Shown: positions 9,130 to 19,022 of the stretch, one piece after another
Layout of the letters: the number at the start of each line of letters is the position of its first letter
How positions within the stretch are numbered: the first letter of the stretch is position 1
DNA from: Chitinophaga niabensis
GTDB taxonomy: Bacteria; Bacteroidota; Bacteroidia; Chitinophagales; Chitinophagaceae
Assembly (NCBI RefSeq): GCF_039545795.1
Contig: NZ_CP154260.1
Span: 4,221,001 to 4,285,000, forward strand
Length of the DNA stretch: 64,000 nucleotides
Direction: 5' to 3'
Notes under the pieces: model-generated
What the model was told of the DNA's origin: nothing
The model's database searches: none
Seen by the model: only the letters and a program-made list of their open reading frames with translations
Program-made: the position numbers and the translations under genes

Positions 9130-11496
9130 TCAAAGCTTTTGTAATTTCCTGGAAACAGACTTTCCGCCATGTTGCAACTGGAGGATATATGATCCTGCTG
9201 GTGTTTCCGCACACTTGAAGGGAATGGTATGTTTACCGGCTGGTAAGTTCCCGTTCACCAGTACTGCCACCACCTTGCCGTTAATATCATATACAGCCAG
9301 CCTGGTCTTACCCGCAGCTTTCAGGTCAAAGCTCACGGTGGTTTGTTGTGTGAATGGATTAGGGGCAGTAGTTAATTCAATTTCCGGTGCAGCCTCTTCT
9401 GTTTTAGCGATGCGGGCAACAAAGCTGCTGCCGTTCAGTACTTTTATTTCCGTATAACTGTTCCAGGCATTCACGCTGTTACCATGCCCTACAATGCGCA
9501 CATATTTGGCGGACTGCGGGGAGAAGTTAAATGTTTCCAGGGCCGTGGTAGTACCACTGCTGTTCAAGCCGGTGGCTACATTGGTAAAAGAAGTACCATT
9601 CGTTGAAACCTGTATGTCAAAATTGGACGTGCGCACATTGCCATTATAGAAAGCGATCTGCACACCGGATACGGTTTGTGTGGTGCTCAAGCAAAGCTGG
9701 ATCCACTGCGGGTTACCGGAGGCAGACCAGCGGGTGTTGAGATCATTATCCAGTACATTCGCCGGCACATTGCCATCGTCTGTACTTGCAGAGGCAGGTA
9801 CACAGGGAGGTGAAGTTTGCTGTACCACCTGTACTTCCGTATAACTGTTCCAGGCATTTACACTGTTACCATGCCCTACAATGCGTACCCACTTGGCGGA
9901 TGCCGCAGCAAAGTTAAAGGTCTCCAGCGCCGTGGAAGTTCCGCTGCTGCTCAAACCGGTAGCTACATTCGTGAAAGAAGTACCGTCCGTTGAAACCTGT
10001 ATATCAAAATTGGAACTGCGCGTATTGCCATTATAAAATGCAATCTTCACACCCGTTACGGTTACAATATTATTTAAACAGAACTGGATCCATTGCCCGT
10101 CTCCATTGGCAGACCAGCGGGTAGCCAGGTTATTATCCAGCACATTCGCCGGCACATTGCCATCATCTCCACTCGCAGAAACAGGCGTGCAGCCCGGAGC
10201 ACCTTGTACAGTGATGCTTACAGGTGTTGACGTTTTAGTTCCATTGGAATTATCTGTTGCTTTTGCAGTAAGACTATAAGTACCTGCTCCCACATTTGTC
10301 CAGCTGAAAGAATATGGGCTGTTCAGATCTTCTCCCAGTTTAGTGGTGCCCTGGAAGAATTCCACTTTGGAAATGGTACCATCTGTATCCGCAGCAGTGG
10401 CATCAATAGTAACAGATGCAGGTGCGGTAAAGGTGGCGCCGTTGGAAGGTGAAGTAATACTTACAGTAGGCAGTTGATTACCACCACCGGGGAAATCATC
10501 TGCAGGACTTAGTATCCGCTGACGGATCCAGGTACCCGCAGGTTTCAGACGGGCTGTGGCCCATGGGCCTGCAGAGCAGGTTCCGCTAAGCCATACCGCA
10601 CCGGAACGGTTATCATCAGAATAGTTCCAGTTAGTCCAGCTGATCTTTTTGTTACGCATCAGGTCAATGTACTGCTGCGTCATCGTGAAGTCGTTGGGGC
10701 CATCGCCACTGGCTTCCTGTGAACCAAACTCTGTTACAAACACCGGCAGGCGGTCTGATGCCCAGTTCAGTTCATTTAAGTACACACTGCCGTGAGACTT
10801 TGCATAAAAGTGAAAAGTGTACATGATATTGGTAAAGCTCAAAGGATTGCTCACAATATCCTGTGCGGAACGACCATCGGAAATACCCATAGAGCCCCAT
10901 GCATGTGTACCTACCAGGATCACCGCATCACTGTCGATTGCACGGATCACAGGAATGATCTGATCTGCATAGGTTTTGATCCTTGCCCAGGTAACCCCGT
11001 TCGGCTCATTACATACATCGTAAATGATGTTGTTCTTGTTCTTGTGCTGATTGGCAATAGCGGTGAAGAACGTTTTCGCTTTAGCGAGGTTGGCATTGGG
11101 ATCGCCGGGTGTTAGCTGATGCCAGTCTACCAGCGCATACATGCCCCGCTCTGTGGCTTCATCGATCAAACGGCTCACCTGTGCAGTGAAACCCGCCGGA
11201 TCGGTATCATAACCACCTTCCTGCACATACAGGGAAATGCGCAGGATATCCGCACCCCAATCATATGCCAGTGCATCCAGCGAAGCTTCTGTTAAACAAC
11301 TCCCCCATCCATACCACTGGATGCCGTGTGTACTCATACCACGCAACTGAATTGGGTTACCATACTGATTACATAACTTAAGACCGATCACCTGTAATTG
11401 TCCGTTCTGCGCAACAGGTGTTTGCGCCCGGAGGATATTGGTTACCAATAACAGGCACAAAGACAGCAATAGCTTAAAGGATAAATGTGTTTTCAT
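9130..11496 (-). CDS. Secreted GH5 endoglucanase-like enzyme with Ig-like, two discoidin modules and T9SS tail
   Basis: The 788-residue protein has a signal peptide (residues 1-24), a GH5 barrel (about 30-330) with acid/base Glu164 in V-C-N-E-P-N-G and nucleophile Glu256 in F-V-T-E-F-G-S, an Ig-like Big_17-type module (343-430), two F5/8 type C (discoidin, CBM32-like) modules (435-558 and 565-687), and a type A T9SS sorting domain (705-788; P-N-P-F-T-Q-Q-T, then G-x-Y-I-L-Q-L). GH5 enzymes of this type (subfamily 2-like) hydrolyse beta-1,4-glucans or related beta-glycans; the two modules should bind the polymer, and the tail predicts export through the type IX system and surface attachment or release. 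Modules 2 and the tail are almost identical to those of the divergent gene at 11872. Confidence 0.92.
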   Translation of the reverse strand: MKTHLSFKLLLSLCLLLVTNILRAQTPVAQNGQLQVIGLKLCNQYGNPIQLRGMSTHGIQWYGWGSCLTEASLDALAYDWGADILRISLYVQEGGYDTDPAGFTAQVSRLIDEATERGMYALVDWHQLTPGDPNANLAKAKTFFTAIANQHKNKNNIIYDVCNEPNGVTWARIKTYADQIIPVIRAIDSDAVILVGTHAWGSMGISDGRSAQDIVSNPLSFTNIMYTFHFYAKSHGSVYLNELNWASDRLPVFVTEFGSQEASGDGPNDFTMTQQYIDLMRNKKISWTNWNYSDDNRSGAVWLSGTCSAGPWATARLKPAGTWIRQRILSPADDFPGGGNQLPTVSITSPSNGATFTAPASVTIDATAADTDGTISKVEFFQGTTKLGEDLNSPYSFSWTNVGAGTYSLTAKATDNSNGTKTSTPVSITVQGAPGCTPVSASGDDGNVPANVLDNNLATRWSANGDGQWIQFCLNNIVTVTGVKIAFYNGNTRSSNFDIQVSTDGTSFTNVATGLSSSGTSTALETFNFAAASAKWVRIVGHGNSVNAWNSYTEVQVVQQTSPPCVPASASTDDGNVPANVLDNDLNTRWSASGNPQWIQLCLSTTQTVSGVQIAFYNGNVRTSNFDIQVSTNGTSFTNVATGLNSSGTTTALETFNFSPQSAKYVRIVGHGNSVNAWNSYTEIKVLNGSSFVARIAKTEEAAPEIELTTAPNPFTQQTTVSFDLKAAGKTRLAVYDINGKVVAVLVNGNLPAGKHTIPFKCAETPAGSYILQLQHGGKSVSRKLQKL

Positions 11497-11871
11497 AAAG
11501 GTTAATATTAAGGGTTACGACTTAGGCTTCGGTTGCAGGCAATACAATGCCCCGTCCCGGTTTAGGACAATCGCGATAATTAAAAGGAGATGTGGAGGGT
11601 TGTAGTGTAAGTCCCTGACAACGGCTTCATAACGTGTTAAAGATCAATCGGGCTTTCACTCATCTTTCTGGCTAAAAGTGCAATCGTTTGCATAAATATA
11701 GGCAATTTCATATAAACAGGAAAAAATAATCTAAATTAGTAGCAGAATAATAATTCCACTTATGAAAACAAACCAGGATCTAAAAAGGCCTCTAACGGCC
11801 TGATCACCTCAATTCCCTTTATTATATTCCCACGCTGCAGGATCATTGTTAATCTTTAAAACCCTCTTCCC
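11497..11871. other. Divergent intergenic region between two T9SS cargo genes
   Basis: This 375-base gap carries the control regions of both the GH5 and jelly-roll genes. I found no TAnnTTTG element, no RNA gene and no open frame of note. A weak AGGCC/GGCCT inverted repeat lies near 11786-11801. The stretch 11700-11770 is AT-rich. Confidence 0.5.
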
Positions 11872-13350
11872 ATGATGCAGGCGTACTTTATCCGTAGCTT
11901 CTTATGTTTGCTGTTATTGACCTCTGCTGCTGTACAGGCGCAGGTAACTGTTATTGCTGACGGCCCCGGCAATACTTATGAATTAATGGATCAGAAAGGA
12001 TACGGTGTTGAATCCCCTGATTGCGGCCATGCTGTGAAACATATCAACGAAGTGATGGACGCACAGCTGGGTAAATATGTATTTGCTTTCACACTGCACC
12101 GCGACCTGGATGACGACCGCTGCGGCGCAACAGACAGGCAGCGGATTGAACTGAGAGGTAAAGGAAGTGAGCAGCAGGGCACGCAAGGCTCTACCAGTTA
12201 TTATCGCTGGAAGTTTAAACTGGATGCTAACTTCCAGGAGTCTCCCAACTTCTGCCATATCATGCAACTGAAAGCATATGGTAATGGCCACGGCAGCGGC
12301 GCACCTATCATTACCCTCACGCCGCGTTATAACAACAAAATGGAAATAGGCCATACAGGGCTTGGTGGCGCTGTTGCCACCGCCAACCTGAGCCTGTTTA
12401 AAGGTGTTTGGGCAGAAGCCCATGTAAAGATCAAACACGATAATAACGGCACGCTGGAATTTGTGATCAAAAGACTGAGCGATGGTGTAACGCTGTTGTC
12501 TTATACCAACAACAGCCTGGATATGTGGGAAGATGGCGCTGGTTATGGTGCACCCAAATTCGGTTTTTACCGCAGCCTCACCAGTCCTTCTTACCTGCGC
12601 GATGAAACCATCTATCTTGCAGATATCTGTGTAACAAAAGGTACTACCAACCTTTGCCCCAGCGGTGTTGGAACAGCCTGTGTACCCGCCTCTGCAAGTA
12701 CGGATGATGGCAACGTGCCCGCCAATGTATTGGATAACGATCTCAATACCCGTTGGTCCGCTTCCGGTAACCCGCAGTGGATCCAGCTTTGTTTGAGTTC
12801 CACACAAACCGTATCCGGCGTGCAGATTGCTTTCTATAGTGGTACTACCCGCCGCTCTAATTTTGATATCCAGGTTTCAACGAATGGCACTTCTTTCACC
12901 AATGTTGCCACCGGCCTGCAAAGCAGCGGCACCAGCAATGCGCTGGAAACATTTAACTTCTCTCCGCAGTCCGCCAGATATGTGCGCATTGTAGGGCATG
13001 GCAATACCGTAAATGCCTGGAACAGTTATACGGAGATGAAGGTATTGAATGGCAGCAGCTTTGTTTCCAGCCTGGGTAAAGCAATAGCAGACAATTCAGA
13101 AGCGTTAAACGCTACACCTAATCCATTCACACAGCAAACTACCGTGAGCTTTGATCTGAAAACCGCCGGGCAGACCAGGCTGGCTGTATATGATATTACA
13201 GGCAAGGTAGTGGCGGTGCTGGTGAACGGGAACTTACCAGCCGGTAAACATACCATTCCCTTCAAGTGTGCGGAAACACCCCCAGGATCGTACATTCTCC
13301 GGTTACAACACGGGGGCAGGTCTGTTTCCAGGAAATTACAGAAGCTCTGA
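11872..13350 (+). CDS. Secreted jelly-roll (concanavalin A-like) protein, possible polysaccharide lyase, with discoidin module and T9SS tail
   Basis: The 492-residue product has a signal peptide (cleavage near V-Q-A-Q, residue 24), an N-terminal domain of about 240 residues, one discoidin module (about 270-393) and a T9SS type A tail (about 408-492). The N-terminal domain carries D-R-Q-R-I-E-L-R, Y-R-W-K-F-K-L-D and P-I-I-T-L-T-P-R; similar strings occur in fungal and bacterial beta-jelly-roll proteins linked to polysaccharide cleavage, which suggests a lyase or glycan-binding role, but I cannot name the family with confidence. The ATG at 11872 is followed by a second in-frame ATG. The shared modules with the divergent GH5 protein imply the same glycan target and export route. 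Confidence 0.75.
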   Translation: MMQAYFIRSFLCLLLLTSAAVQAQVTVIADGPGNTYELMDQKGYGVESPDCGHAVKHINEVMDAQLGKYVFAFTLHRDLDDDRCGATDRQRIELRGKGSEQQGTQGSTSYYRWKFKLDANFQESPNFCHIMQLKAYGNGHGSGAPIITLTPRYNNKMEIGHTGLGGAVATANLSLFKGVWAEAHVKIKHDNNGTLEFVIKRLSDGVTLLSYTNNSLDMWEDGAGYGAPKFGFYRSLTSPSYLRDETIYLADICVTKGTTNLCPSGVGTACVPASASTDDGNVPANVLDNDLNTRWSASGNPQWIQLCLSSTQTVSGVQIAFYSGTTRRSNFDIQVSTNGTSFTNVATGLQSSGTSNALETFNFSPQSARYVRIVGHGNTVNAWNSYTEMKVLNGSSFVSSLGKAIADNSEALNATPNPFTQQTTVSFDLKTAGQTRLAVYDITGKVVAVLVNGNLPAGKHTIPFKCAETPPGSYILRLQHGGRSVSRKLQKL

Positions 13351-13360
13351 TCCTTCTTTG

Positions 13361-13398
13361 TGCATCAGTTTGAGTAAGTATTTACTCAAACTGATGCA
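13361..13398. repeat. Perfect 17-bp inverted repeat downstream of the jelly-roll gene
   Basis: Arms at 13361-13377 and 13382-13398 are perfect reverse complements with a 4-base loop (GTAT). No T run follows on either strand, so it is not a standard terminator. It could be an RNA-stabilising hairpin or a protein-binding site. Confidence 0.7.
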
Positions 13399-13461
13399 TC
13401 CTGAAAAACCTTAGGGCCCGTCAGATTGTACTAATGTGTATAACACCAAAATAATATTCAC

Positions 13462-13989
13462 ATGAAATATCTTCTGGCAGCACTGGCCTTTATATCCTGT
13501 AATAGCAGCAAAGTGCAGGAATTACAAAGGAAAATAGATGCATACGAAGCGGCTGAAAAGATCACGGCACAACGCCTTATCCGTATGGACTCATTGGATT
13601 TCCAGTTTTATAGTAACCAGCAATGGGACTCTCTCAGCCTCAGTCATACGGATGACGTTAAAGCATTCTACCCCGATGGGTCTACCTCCCAGGGCCTTTT
13701 CCCGGCGCATATAGATTTGCTTAAATCCCAGTTCGTATTTGCCCCGGACACGAAGGTTACCAGCCATCCCGTAAGTTTTGGCTCCGGGGAATGGACCTGT
13801 GTGATAGGCATCGTGGAAGGCACTTTCTCCAACGTTATGCCTGCAGGCGATAAAACGATTGCTCCTACAGGTAAGCGGTTCAGGTTCCCCATGGTCACTG
13901 TCGGGCATTGGGAGGGTGGAAAGATGAAGGAGGAATATATATTCTACGACAACCTGGGGATCATGAAACAGATAGGGTTGGCGCAATAA
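13462..13989 (+). CDS. Lipoprotein with SnoaL/NTF2-like fold (ester cyclase-like)
   Basis: The 175-residue product begins with a short lipoprotein signal ending in F-I-S-C-N (Cys13), so it is probably anchored to a membrane. A short coiled segment follows, then a cone-shaped NTF2-like domain suggested by the spacing of the helix (residues 45-70), W-T-C-V-I-G-I-V-E-G-T-F and the C-terminal E-E-Y-I-F-Y-D-N-L-G-I-M-K-Q-I-G, which is typical of SnoaL-like polyketide cyclase or ester cyclase relatives. Many such lipoproteins have no known reaction. It stands between the jelly-roll gene and the M20 gene, 56 bases before the latter on the same strand. Confidence 0.72.
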   Translation: MKYLLAALAFISCNSSKVQELQRKIDAYEAAEKITAQRLIRMDSLDFQFYSNQQWDSLSLSHTDDVKAFYPDGSTSQGLFPAHIDLLKSQFVFAPDTKVTSHPVSFGSGEWTCVIGIVEGTFSNVMPAGDKTIAPTGKRFRFPMVTVGHWEGGKMKEEYIFYDNLGIMKQIGLAQ

Positions 13990-14045
13990 TTAGGATAATT
14001 CGCGGAACTGGCTTATTTTATTTATCATAAGTCAACGCGAACTAT

Positions 14046-15338
14046 ATGAACAGATCATCAACCATCCTGATCACCCTTCTTGTATCCTCTTTATCCCTGC
14101 ATGCGCAGGACTTCCAGGCACAGATCGCACAAAAGGCCACTGCGCTTTTACCTAAGGTTATTGAATGGCGGAGATACCTTCATGAACACCCGGAACTTTC
14201 CAACCGTGAAACCAAAACTGCAGAATACGTTGCAGCACATTTGCGCAGCTTAGGTATTGAAGTGCAGACAGGCATCGCCAAAACCGGCGTGGTAGGTTTG
14301 CTGAAAGGCGGCAAACCAGGGCCTGTTGTTGCCCTGCGTGCGGATATGGATGCGTTACCCGTATTGGAGAAAGCGGATGTTCCTTTTAAATCCACTGTTA
14401 CCGCAGAATACCTGGGGCAAACAGTTCCCGTGATGCATGCCTGTGGACACGATAGTCATGTTGCCATTCTAATGGGCACTGCGGAGGTGCTGGCGGCGAT
14501 GAAGAAGGATCTCCCCGGTACTGTTAAGTTTATCTTTCAGCCGGCAGAAGAAGGCCCTCCGGGCACAGAAGAAGGCGGCGCTCCCCTGATGGTGAAAGAA
14601 GGAGTGATGGAAAATCCTGTGGTGGATGCCATATTCGGATTACATATCAGCTCTTCCATTGAGATAGGAAAGATCCAGTATAAACAGGGAGCAATGATGG
14701 CTTCTTCTGACTGGTTCACCATTGCCATTAAAGGAAAACCATCACATGGCTCCTCTCCCTGGAACAGTATAGATCCTATTGTTGTGGGCACACAGATCAT
14801 CAACAGCCTGCAAACCATTGTAAGCCGCCAGGCTAATATTGTGGATGCGCCGGTGGTGATCACAGTGGGTAAATTCCATTCCGGTGTAAGGAGTAATATC
14901 ATTCCGGAAGAAGCATTACTGGAGGGTACTATCCGCACGCTGGACAGTAAAATGCAAACGGATGTGCATGAACGTATCCGCCGTACGGCAACCAAAATAG
15001 CAGAAGCTTCCAACGCACAGGCCACTGTTACCATAGATAAGAAAACGCTGGTCACCTTTAATGACTCCGCATTGGTATCCCGCATGCTCCCCTCTTTACA
15101 GAAAGCGGCAGGTAATGGTAAAGTGAGTATCATGAACTGGGTAACGGGTGCAGAAGATTTTTCTTTCTATGGTACTAAAGCACCTGCTTTCTTTTTCTAC
15201 CTGGGTGGTATGCCCAAAGGCAAAGATCCCAAACAGGCTCCCAGCCACCATACACCGGATTTTTACATTGACGATAGTATGCTGGATGTGGGTGTGAAAG
15301 CATTCTGTAATCTCGTTTTTGATTATAAGAAGAAATAA
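14046..15338 (+). CDS. M20D family amidohydrolase (N-acyl amino acid/hippurate hydrolase type), secreted
   Basis: The 430-residue protein carries a signal peptide (residues 1-20, ending S-L-H-A-Q) and the M20D metal-site pattern: R-A-D-M-D-A-L (98-104), H-A-C-G-H-D with Cys133 and His135, and Q-P-A-E-E-G with Glu168-Glu169, followed by a dimerisation domain (about 225-335) and the C-terminal metal-ligand region including S-H-H-T-P-D-F. The family removes an acyl or aminoacyl group from amino acids or small amides using a dinuclear metal centre. Export to the periplasm suggests use on imported peptides or conjugates. It ends just before a bidirectional terminator shared with dnaK. Confidence 0.88.
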   Translation: MNRSSTILITLLVSSLSLHAQDFQAQIAQKATALLPKVIEWRRYLHEHPELSNRETKTAEYVAAHLRSLGIEVQTGIAKTGVVGLLKGGKPGPVVALRADMDALPVLEKADVPFKSTVTAEYLGQTVPVMHACGHDSHVAILMGTAEVLAAMKKDLPGTVKFIFQPAEEGPPGTEEGGAPLMVKEGVMENPVVDAIFGLHISSSIEIGKIQYKQGAMMASSDWFTIAIKGKPSHGSSPWNSIDPIVVGTQIINSLQTIVSRQANIVDAPVVITVGKFHSGVRSNIIPEEALLEGTIRTLDSKMQTDVHERIRRTATKIAEASNAQATVTIDKKTLVTFNDSALVSRMLPSLQKAAGNGKVSIMNWVTGAEDFSFYGTKAPAFFFYLGGMPKGKDPKQAPSHHTPDFYIDDSMLDVGVKAFCNLVFDYKKK

Positions 15339-15373
15339 AGACTGTATCCTTTTTGCCTTATTGAAGAAATAAA

Positions 15374-15408
15374 AAAAAGCCCGGACGTTTAATGCGTCCG
15401 GGCTTTTT
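15374..15408. terminator. Bidirectional terminator between the M20 gene and dnaK
   Basis: GC-rich 9-base arms (15379-15387 and 15395-15403) flanked by A5 on the left and T5 on the right serve as a terminator for both convergent genes. Confidence 0.88.
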
Positions 15409-15424
15409 AAATATTCAGAAATCC

Positions 15425-17341
15425 TTACTTCACTTCTTCAAATTCTGCATCTGTTACGGTATCACCGGCAGCACCCTGCTGACCAGCACTACCTTGTTGT
15501 GCACCTGCCTGTGCTCCGCCATCAGCGCCTGGCTGGCCTTGTGTGGCTTTGTACATTTCTTCAGAAGCAGCTGTCCATGCATTATTCAATTCTGCAGTGG
15601 TAGCATCGATCTGTGCCAGATCCTGTGTTTTCACCGCTTCACGAACTTTCTCCAGTGCGGATTCGATAGGCGCTTTCTTCTCAGCAGGAATTTTATCGCC
15701 GTATTCTTTCAGTTGTTTCTCTGTTTGGAATACTAAGCTTTCAGCCTGGTTCACTTTTTCGATCTTCTCACGTGCCAGTTTATCTTCAGACTCATTTGCT
15801 TTCGCTTCTGCCTTCATCTTTTCAATCTCTTCCTTGCTCAAACCGCTACCGGCTTCGATACGGATGTTCTGAGATTTACCAGTGCCCTGATCTTTAGCTG
15901 TTACATGGAGGATACCGTTGGCATCAATGTCAAAGATCACTTCGATCTTCGGCACACCACGTTGTGCAGGTGGCAGATCGTTCAGGATGAATTTACCCAG
16001 CGTTCTGTTCTGAGAAGCTAAAGGCCTTTCACCTTGCAGTACATGGATCTCTACGCTTGGCTGGTTATCAGCAGCGGTGGAGAATACCTCACTCTTCTTG
16101 GTAGGAATGGTAGTGTTGGATTCGATCAGTTTGGTGAACACACCGCCCATGGTTTCGATACCGAGGGACAATGGTGTAACGTCCAGCAACAACACATCCT
16201 TCACTTCACCGGTGAGTACACCACCCTGGATAGCAGCACCAATGGCTACTACTTCATCCGGGTTCACGCCTCTGTTCGGCTTTTTACCAAAGAATTTCTC
16301 TACTACTTCCTGGATCTTTGGAATACGGGTAGAACCACCTACGAGGATCACTTCATCGATCCTGGAAAGGTCGAGACCGGAATCGGCCAGGGCTTTCTTA
16401 CATGGTTCCAGCGTTCTTTGGATCAGGCTATCGCTCAGTTGCTCAAATTTAGCGCGGGTGAGTTTCTTTACAAGGTGTTTAGGTACACCGTCTACTGCAG
16501 TGATGTATGGCAGATTGATCTCGGTTTCCTGGGAAGAAGATAATTCGATCTTCGCTTTCTCGGAAGCTTCTTTCAAACGCTGCCAGCTCATTGGATCTTT
16601 ATGCAGATCTACTGCTTCGTCTTTCTTGAATTCATCTGCCAGCCAGTCCATGATCACTTTATCAAAGTCATCACCACCCAGATGGGTATCACCATTGGTA
16701 GATTTTACTTCGAATACGCCATCACCCAGTTCGAGGATAGAGATATCGAAAGTACCACCACCAAGGTCAAACACGGCGATCATGCTATCGTTATGTTTCT
16801 TATCCAAACCGTAAGCCAGTGCGGCTGCGGTAGGTTCGTTGATGATCCTGCGAACGGTAAGACCGGCAATTTCACCGGCTTCTTTCGTTGCCTGGCGTTG
16901 CGCGTCGTTGAAGTACGCCGGAACAGTGATAACGGCTTCCGTTACTTCCTGGCCCAGGTAATCTTCCGCAGTTTTCTTCATTTTTTGCAGGATCATGGCA
17001 GAGATTTCCTGCGGAGTGTATAATCTGCCGTCTATATCAATACGTGTAGTGTTATTATCGCCTTTTGTCACTTTGTAACTCACGTGATTCAGTTCGCTGG
17101 ATACTTCATCGTAATGGCGACCCATAAAACGCTTCACAGACATGATAGTGTTGATAGGATTAGTAATGGCCTGGCGTTTAGCCGGATCACCTACTTTCCT
17201 TTCGCCGTTCTTTAAAAATGCAACAACGGAAGGCGTTGTACGGCGGCCTTCATCGTTGGCAATAACTACCGGTTCGTTACCTTCCATTACGGCAACGCAA
17301 GAGTTGGTAGTTCCTAAGTCAATACCTATGATTTTTCCCAT
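15425..17341 (-). CDS. dnaK: Chaperone DnaK (Hsp70)
   Basis: The 638-residue Hsp70 binds unfolded polypeptides in an ATP-dependent cycle with DnaJ and GrpE. The start at 17341 gives [15 protein letters not shown], the conserved first phosphate loop, and is preceded by a strong AGGAG ribosome-binding site at about 17353-17357; an upstream in-frame start would add 20 unconserved residues. The nucleotide-binding domain runs to about 380 ([11 protein letters not shown] and L-V-G-G-S-T-R-I-P), then the linker [13 protein letters not shown], the substrate-binding domain and a Gly/Ala/Gln-rich tail ending E-F-E-E-V-K. No dnaJ or grpE gene is adjacent, and no CIRCE element was found in the upstream region. 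Confidence 0.98.
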   Translation of the reverse strand: MGKIIGIDLGTTNSCVAVMEGNEPVVIANDEGRRTTPSVVAFLKNGERKVGDPAKRQAITNPINTIMSVKRFMGRHYDEVSSELNHVSYKVTKGDNNTTRIDIDGRLYTPQEISAMILQKMKKTAEDYLGQEVTEAVITVPAYFNDAQRQATKEAGEIAGLTVRRIINEPTAAALAYGLDKKHNDSMIAVFDLGGGTFDISILELGDGVFEVKSTNGDTHLGGDDFDKVIMDWLADEFKKDEAVDLHKDPMSWQRLKEASEKAKIELSSSQETEINLPYITAVDGVPKHLVKKLTRAKFEQLSDSLIQRTLEPCKKALADSGLDLSRIDEVILVGGSTRIPKIQEVVEKFFGKKPNRGVNPDEVVAIGAAIQGGVLTGEVKDVLLLDVTPLSLGIETMGGVFTKLIESNTTIPTKKSEVFSTAADNQPSVEIHVLQGERPLASQNRTLGKFILNDLPPAQRGVPKIEVIFDIDANGILHVTAKDQGTGKSQNIRIEAGSGLSKEEIEKMKAEAKANESEDKLAREKIEKVNQAESLVFQTEKQLKEYGDKIPAEKKAPIESALEKVREAVKTQDLAQIDATTAELNNAWTAASEEMYKATQGQPGADGGAQAGAQQGSAGQQGAAGDTVTDAEFEEVK

Positions 17342-17549
17342 AATAATTAATGTTCTCCTTTGTGAAACAGTGTGGCCCGGACGTTTCCGGACCTTGACCA
17401 TGTTTTGTCAATGATTATGCCAAGCCAGCTTTTATGCAATTATGTCAGTTTTTCAGGTCAGATCTTGTATATCAATAAAAACTATGTCTTTTTGGTAGAA
17501 CACAGTGGCGCAAAATTTGTTTTCCATGGGTATCACTAACCGTAATCAT

Positions 17550-18914
17550 ATGAAAAAAATCAAATGGGTCATTTACTTGTTGACCGTCTTACCCCTCGCA
17601 AGCATGGCGCAGACCCCGTCAACCACCTCAGAAACCGCGGAGGTCACACCATCCTCCGGCGGCGTTTTTGGCGGAAGTAAGAACTTCCGCACTTTCTCCA
17701 TAGGCATTAATGGCGGTGTATTGATACCCTCTGTTGCTACCGGCGGTAGCAACGATTTCACCAAATGGCAGGTCAATTACGGCTATGGCGCCTATCTTAA
17801 ATGGCAATTGCTGCACTTCCTCGCTCTCCGGGGGGACTTTGTAGCAGGTAAGCTGAAGGCAGACAACAGCCGTGAATTAGGCAATGGCCAGGCACCAAAC
17901 AGTCCTTACGCATCGTTCGAAACATCTCTTAAATGGTCCGGTAGTTTAAACGCCGTTTTCAACCTGGCCACTATTAACTGGCTGCACAAACAGAGTGCCG
18001 CAACATTGTATGTGTCTGTAGGTGGCGGTTTGGCAGGTTATAACCCGGAAGTGACCACCCCGGGCGGTGTTACCACGGAGTACAAACCCAGCGGGGCTAT
18101 CAAAGAGTTTTTTGTACCTGTTGGGGCCGGTTTGAAGTTCAAACTCTCAGAAGGTGTGAACCTCGATCTCGGCTATACGATGCATTACCTGGACGGGGAT
18201 AACCTGGACGGCTATAACAAAGCGCCTTCCAAGGATAAATACGCCTATGGTTATGCCGGCCTGGAATTCAGCCTTGGCAATCGCAGCAAACCACAACTGC
18301 AATGGCATAATGCCCCGGCAGTGATGTATGATCAGCTGGAAGCTTCCCGCAATCAACTGAAGATGGAACTGGATGCAGAAAAGGAAAACAACGCCAAACT
18401 GGCTGCCAGTGTAGCTAAACTGCAGGCAGACAGTGATGGTGACGGTGTTTCTGATCTCTTTGATAAATGCCCGAACACTGCTGCAGGTGATAAAGTAGAC
18501 GGTTCCGGCTGCCCGCTGCCGAAACCTGACACATTGAAACCGGAAGTAAAAGTGATCATTACGGAAGATGACCGCCGCCTGGTAAGGGAAGCTATTGCCA
18601 ACCTGGAATTTGCTACCGGTAAAGCCGATATCAAACCAAGTTCCTTTGCTTCACTGGATAGAGTGGCAGACCTTATCAAACGTAAGAACCTGAGCCTTAA
18701 ACTGGCAGGCCATACAGATAATGTAGGTAAAGACGCCAGCAACATGATCTTATCCAAGAACAGGGCAGAATCCGTGAAAGCTTACCTCGTTGGCAAGGGC
18801 GTTAACCCAAGCCGGATAGAAGCTACCGGATACGGTGAAACACAGCCGATTGCGACCAATAAAACAGCCGCAGGACGCCAGCAGAATCGCCGCGTAGAGT
18901 TCACTATCTATTGA
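17550..18914 (+). CDS. OmpA family outer-membrane protein with TSP3 calcium-binding repeat
   Basis: The 454-residue protein starts at the ATG at 17550 (M-K-K-I-K-W), which gives a clean signal peptide ending S-M-A-Q; upstream in-frame starts would add residues before the signal. An N-terminal outer-membrane beta-barrel (about 40-250) is followed by a short coiled segment, a thrombospondin type 3 repeat (D-S-D-G-D-G-V-S-D-L-F-D-K-C) and a C-terminal OmpA domain with L-A-G-H-T-D-N-V-G and N-R-R-V-E-F that binds peptidoglycan. It tethers the outer membrane to the cell wall. It is divergent from dnaK across about 200 bases and ends in its own strong terminator. Confidence 0.9.
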   Translation: MKKIKWVIYLLTVLPLASMAQTPSTTSETAEVTPSSGGVFGGSKNFRTFSIGINGGVLIPSVATGGSNDFTKWQVNYGYGAYLKWQLLHFLALRGDFVAGKLKADNSRELGNGQAPNSPYASFETSLKWSGSLNAVFNLATINWLHKQSAATLYVSVGGGLAGYNPEVTTPGGVTTEYKPSGAIKEFFVPVGAGLKFKLSEGVNLDLGYTMHYLDGDNLDGYNKAPSKDKYAYGYAGLEFSLGNRSKPQLQWHNAPAVMYDQLEASRNQLKMELDAEKENNAKLAASVAKLQADSDGDGVSDLFDKCPNTAAGDKVDGSGCPLPKPDTLKPEVKVIITEDDRRLVREAIANLEFATGKADIKPSSFASLDRVADLIKRKNLSLKLAGHTDNVGKDASNMILSKNRAESVKAYLVGKGVNPSRIEATGYGETQPIATNKTAAGRQQNRRVEFTIY

Positions 18915-18944
18915 TAATCTGACAGTTTTACATGTCATCATACC

Positions 18945-18977
18945 AAGGGCGCCGATGTAAGATCGGCGCCCTTTTTT
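18945..18977 (+). terminator. Rho-independent terminator after the OmpA-like gene
   Basis: Perfect 10-base arms (18947-18956 and 18962-18971) with a 5-base loop are followed by T6. Confidence 0.9.
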
Positions 18978-19022
18978 GCGGCATACTATTTGCCAAAAGA
19001 CACCCTGCTAAAATAACATATT

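Noticed and set aside
11983..12807. 274-residue frame antisense to the jelly-roll gene
   Set aside because: Shadow of a gene with a clear signal peptide and modular structure.
16077..16814. 245-residue open frame antisense to dnaK
   Set aside because: It is the mirror frame of a highly conserved gene, has serine- and proline-rich low-information sequence, and no start signal.
17376..17395. Heat-shock operator (CIRCE) upstream of dnaK
   Set aside because: Only a short CCGGA/TCCGG hairpin is present; the nine-base CIRCE arms are not found.
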